Origin: an uncultured Gammaproteobacteria bacterium
GTDB taxonomy: Bacteria > Pseudomonadota > Gammaproteobacteria > Enterobacterales > Succinivibrionaceae
Length of the DNA: 46,093 nt
Assembly: GCA_900315395.1 (NCBI GenBank)
Contig: OMZC01000068.1
Coordinates: 1-46,093, forward strand
Reading direction: 5' to 3'
The notes beneath the pieces are model-generated. The model was given only the letters and a program-made list of their open reading frames with translations, was not told the origin of the DNA and searched no databases. A program made the translations under genes and the position numbers. Below are positions 43,529-46,093 of the stretch, one piece after another (position 1 is the first letter of the stretch; each line of letters opens with the position of its first letter).

Positions 43529-44653
43529 TTAGACAACTGTAAAACCTAATAAAGACAAGGTGCTTCTGAATTTTTCAGGAGCATTTTTTATGGTAACTGA
43601 AGATAACTCTCGTCTTTCACGGTAATTCTGTCGCATTGCATCAAAAGATTTACCATCAGTAAAAGCATTCTTAAATTTAAAGCTGTCACGTCTTACATCA
43701 TAAACAGAGAATACAAGTCTTGAGATTAAATCAAGATCAAGAGCCTCTACATTGCCTAAGTCAACATTTTCAATTTCTGCTTTTGGCATTCTATATGGCT
43801 TTGGCTCTTCAAGATTTAAAGCTTTTGCCATTGAGTGAGCGAGCATTACATTTGCTCTTCTTTTTGATTCATAAGAGTAGCCTGCAATATGAGCAGTAGC
43901 ACCATCCACCTTTGATAAAAGTGACTTTACCTTGATCTCAGGCTCACCTTCAAAGACATCAAGCCAGACTTTAAGATCAGATCTCTCATCTAGAACTTTT
44001 GATAAAGCTTCATTATCAACTACATTGCCACGGGATGCGTTAAAGAAGAAAGCTCCAGTCTTTAAAGATTTAAGCTCATTCTCTCCTATCATGTACAAGG
44101 TCTTATCTGTACCTTCTTTAATTAAAGGTACATGTAAGGTCACGATGTCACAATTAAGACAATCTTTTAAAGTAGCATTGCATGTTGAGTCTCCATTTCT
44201 AAATCTTGGAGGATCACATTTAAAAATCTTAAGACCTAAAGCTTTAGCTTTATTCTCAACCTTAGTACCTACATGACCACAACCTACGATACCGATGCTC
44301 ATACCATTAAAATCAAGAGAGTATCTTTGAGCCATTACAAGTAAAACAGAGAGAATATAATCACCAACACTCTCACAGTTAGAACCTTCAGCATTGGTGT
44401 AAGGAATATGCAATGAATCTAAAAGCTTGGTATCAAAGTGATCCATACCAGCTGTGGCAGTACCAACAAACTTTAGCTTATGAGCTTTCTTTAGGAGTTC
44501 AGAGTTTACCTTAGTGATTGAGCGCGTAATTAGAACATCTACATCTTCAAGATCATCACAATTGATTTCACGACCTTTTTTTAAAAGAACCTCTCCATAC
44601 TGAGAGAAAACTTCAACAGAGTTTGGTAATGCAATATCGCAAAGAATTTTCAT
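43529..44653 (-). CDS. pdxB: Erythronate-4-phosphate dehydrogenase PdxB
   Basis: NAD-dependent dehydrogenase of 374 residues in the pyridoxal 5'-phosphate pathway. The Rossmann motif is GIVGCGHVGTKV near residues 121-132. FFNASRGNVVDNEAL near 200-214 and ATAHIAGYSYESKRRAN near 252-268 contain the Arg/Glu/His site; HIAGYS is a signature of PdxB within the D-2-hydroxyacid dehydrogenases. A C-terminal domain follows, typical of the family. It is divergent from purT with 86 bp between starts. The DNA at its 3' end faces the phosphatase gene. Confidence 0.93.
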   Translation of the reverse strand: MKILCDIALPNSVEVFSQYGEVLLKKGREINCDDLEDVDVLITRSITKVNSELLKKAHKLKFVGTATAGMDHFDTKLLDSLHIPYTNAEGSNCESVGDYILSVLLVMAQRYSLDFNGMSIGIVGCGHVGTKVENKAKALGLKIFKCDPPRFRNGDSTCNATLKDCLNCDIVTLHVPLIKEGTDKTLYMIGENELKSLKTGAFFFNASRGNVVDNEALSKVLDERSDLKVWLDVFEGEPEIKVKSLLSKVDGATAHIAGYSYESKRRANVMLAHSMAKALNLEEPKPYRMPKAEIENVDLGNVEALDLDLISRLVFSVYDVRRDSFKFKNAFTDGKSFDAMRQNYRERRELSSVTIKNAPEKFRSTLSLLGFTVV

Positions 44654-44706
44654 AGAACAAATTCACCAAAAATTTTAAAAATCAAAATATTAAGTCAATT
44701 ATAAGC

Positions 44707-44712
44707 TATAAT
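44707..44712 (+). promoter_or_regulatory. Candidate -10 element of the purT promoter
   Basis: A perfect TATAAT lies 27 bp before the purT ATG, but no good -35 is seen 16-18 bp upstream. AAAGGAG follows as ribosome-binding site. No clear PurR operator was found. Confidence 0.4.
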
Positions 44713-44739
44713 GACGACATATTTTAAAGGAGTAATCTT

Positions 44740-45930
44740 ATGTCTTGCTCAATTACCATTGACTATCACAATCATTCAACCAAAGCTTTACTATTAGGTT
44801 CAGGTGAACTGGGAAAAGAAGTAGCTATCGAACTCTTGCGCTACGGCATCGATGTAACAGCTTGTGACAGATACGATAATGCACCTGCCATGCAGGTAGC
44901 TCAGCACCGTGCTGTCATTGATATGCGTGATCCTAATGAACTTGAGAAACTTATTTTAAAAGTTAATCCAGACTACATTATTCCTGAAATCGAAGCTATT
45001 TCAACCGAGACCTTAGTAGCATTAGAAGAACGTGGTTTTAACGTAGTACCATCAGCTAGAGCAGCTAACATCACAATGAACAGAGAAGCTATCAGAACTT
45101 TAGCTGCTGAAGAGCTGTCTCTACCTACCTCTCCATACTTCTTTGCTTCAACTGTCGAAGAAGTAAAAGAGAGTATCCATAAGATCGGTTTTCCTTGCAT
45201 TATGAAACCAATCATGAGTTCATCAGGTAAAGGTCAGAGCGTATTAAAGTCTGAAGCTGATATTGAAGACTCATTTAAAGAAGCTGTTGAACACGGTCGT
45301 GGTGGTTTAGGACGTGTTATCGTCGAAGGTTTCGTACAGTTTGACAGAGAGATTACATTGCTTACCGTAAACGCTGTTGATGGTATTCATTTCTGTGAGG
45401 CTGTAGGTCACCACCAGGTAAATGGTGATTACCATGAGTCATGGCAGCCTGAACCTCTATCTGAGGAAGTACTAATGGAAGCAAAGAGAATAGCTTCAGC
45501 TGTTGTTAGCGCTTTAGGTGGTTTTGGTATCTTTGGTGTTGAGTTATTTATCTGTGGTAATAAGGTAATCTTTTCAGAGTTATCACCTCGTCCTCATGAC
45601 ACCGGTATGGTAACTATGATTTCTCAGGATATGTCTGAGTTTGCTCTGCACGTAAGAGCTCTTTTAGGTCTGCCTATCGGTAAGATCACTTTCTATGGTC
45701 CATCAGCCTCAGCTGCATTATTAGCTGAAGGCACTGGTGATGACATTATCTACAAGGATTTAGACAAAGCTTTAGCTGTGACCCCTTCTTCACAATTAAG
45801 AATATTTGGTAAACCAGATATCGATGGAGAAAGACGTATGGGTGTGTGCCTAGCACGTGGCAAGACAGTTGACGAAGCTGTAGAGAATGTTAAAAAGATG
45901 AGATCACAGATCTCTTTTGATATTGAATAA
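44740..45930 (+). CDS. purT: Formate-dependent GAR transformylase PurT
   Basis: ATP-grasp enzyme of 396 residues that makes formylglycinamide ribonucleotide from GAR, formate and ATP in purine synthesis. Visible motifs are the N-terminal [15 protein letters not shown] near residues 17-31, the ATP-binding [14 protein letters not shown] near 150-163, the metal-binding [20 protein letters not shown] near 266-285, and [12 protein letters not shown] near 285-296. AAAGGAGTAATCTT precedes the ATG. Length equals E. coli PurT (392) within a few residues. Terminator hairpin follows. Confidence 0.95.
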   Translation: MSCSITIDYHNHSTKALLLGSGELGKEVAIELLRYGIDVTACDRYDNAPAMQVAQHRAVIDMRDPNELEKLILKVNPDYIIPEIEAISTETLVALEERGFNVVPSARAANITMNREAIRTLAAEELSLPTSPYFFASTVEEVKESIHKIGFPCIMKPIMSSSGKGQSVLKSEADIEDSFKEAVEHGRGGLGRVIVEGFVQFDREITLLTVNAVDGIHFCEAVGHHQVNGDYHESWQPEPLSEEVLMEAKRIASAVVSALGGFGIFGVELFICGNKVIFSELSPRPHDTGMVTMISQDMSEFALHVRALLGLPIGKITFYGPSASAALLAEGTGDDIIYKDLDKALAVTPSSQLRIFGKPDIDGERRMGVCLARGKTVDEAVENVKKMRSQISFDIE

Positions 45931-45940
45931 TTGTATTTAC

Positions 45941-45980
45941 AAAAGATCTCTTAGAACCAATTTCTAGAGATCTTTTATTT
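45941..45980 (+). terminator. Rho-independent terminator after purT
   Basis: AAAAGATCTC (45941-45950) pairs with GAGATCTTTT (45967-45976), with further inner pairing TAGAA/TTCTA and loop CCAA, then TATTTTTCT. Confidence 0.8.
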
Positions 45981-45987
45981 TTCTACA

Positions 45988-46093
45988 ATGGCAAAAGAAC
46001 AAAGATTAGATATTGATGGCCTCAAAGCCATTGCAATTTTAGCAGTAGTTTTCTATCACCTGTTTGACCTTTTAAAGTCAGCACATTTTACAG
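45988..46093 (+). CDS. Acyltransferase-3 family protein, 5' end only
   Basis: The reading frame from the ATG at 45988 runs off the window after 35 codons. It begins MAKEQRLDIDGLKAIAILAV, then VFYHLFDL, which is the N-terminal signature of acyltransferase 3 (OafA/YrhL type) proteins: R-x-x-x-(I/L)DGL(R/K)-(A/G)-x-A followed by the first membrane helix with the conserved His. Such proteins O-acylate surface polysaccharides. The ATG lies right after the purT terminator with no clear ribosome-binding site, so an upstream alternative start is possible but not seen. Confidence 0.75.
   Translation, partial: MAKEQRLDIDGLKAIAILAVVFYHLFDLLKSAHFT

Noticed and set aside
1-46093. CRISPR array, tRNA or rRNA genes
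   Set aside because: No regularly spaced repeats and no tRNA- or rRNA-like sequence noticed on either strand.

Overview
The window is AT-rich, densely packed bacterial DNA from what looks like a gammaproteobacterium. The markers are a complete rsxABCDGE (Rnf) operon beside nth and tatD, purT, pdxB, a flgE gene behind a sigma-54 type promoter, and an aryl polyene (APE) biosynthesis cluster. The low GC, together with a host-associated-anaerobe feel (fused AAA-ATPase/PD-(D/E)XK proteins, a DUF4143-type ATPase relic), suggests a member of the Succinivibrionaceae; that placement is inference from gene content only. TGA works as an ordinary stop here, for example at the rsxA/rsxB ATGA overlap.

Layout. 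1-1.2 kb: decayed remains of an AAA ATPase. 1.35-6.7 kb: methionine-type ABC importer metN-metI, an FAD-dependent amino-acid-oxidase-like gene, lipoprotein metQ, then a second copy of the oxidase broken by a TGA inside its FAD-binding motif. 6.9-10.5 kb: two convergent AAA-ATPase/PD-(D/E)XK genes, one intact and one with an eroded nuclease site. 10.6-13.4 kb, minus strand: a second metN-metI-metQ set whose MetQ is secreted rather than lipidated. 13.7-15.5 kb: a Q/N-rich membrane protein whose C-terminal half resembles CobS without its acidic motif. 15.6-17.2 kb, minus strand: tatD and nth. 17.6-23.4 kb: rsxABCDGE. 23.4-25.9 kb: queC (minus) and flgE (plus). 26.1-27.4 kb: a frameshifted YajG-like lipoprotein relic and a gene-poor stretch. 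27.4-42.8 kb: a small lipoprotein gene, then 18 tightly packed genes of an APE operon. 43.0-46.1 kb: low-molecular-weight tyrosine phosphatase, pdxB (minus), purT and the start of an acyltransferase-3 gene.

How the genes work together. The first met locus couples a (probably D-)methionine importer to an FAD oxidase, which hints at catabolism or racemisation of imported D-amino acids. The Rsx complex couples ferredoxin/NADH redox to ion pumping. In the APE operon ApeH loads an aryl starter on an ACP (ApeE/F). ApeO/ApeC and ApeR extend it, ApeQ reduces, ApeI and ApeP dehydrate, and ApeB methylates the head group. ApeD, ApeJ (here split into two genes), ApeL, ApeM and ApeN attach the polyene to lipid and move it to the outer membrane. 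No phosphopantetheinyl transferase is in the window. No tRNA, rRNA, CRISPR array or intact insertion sequence was seen.
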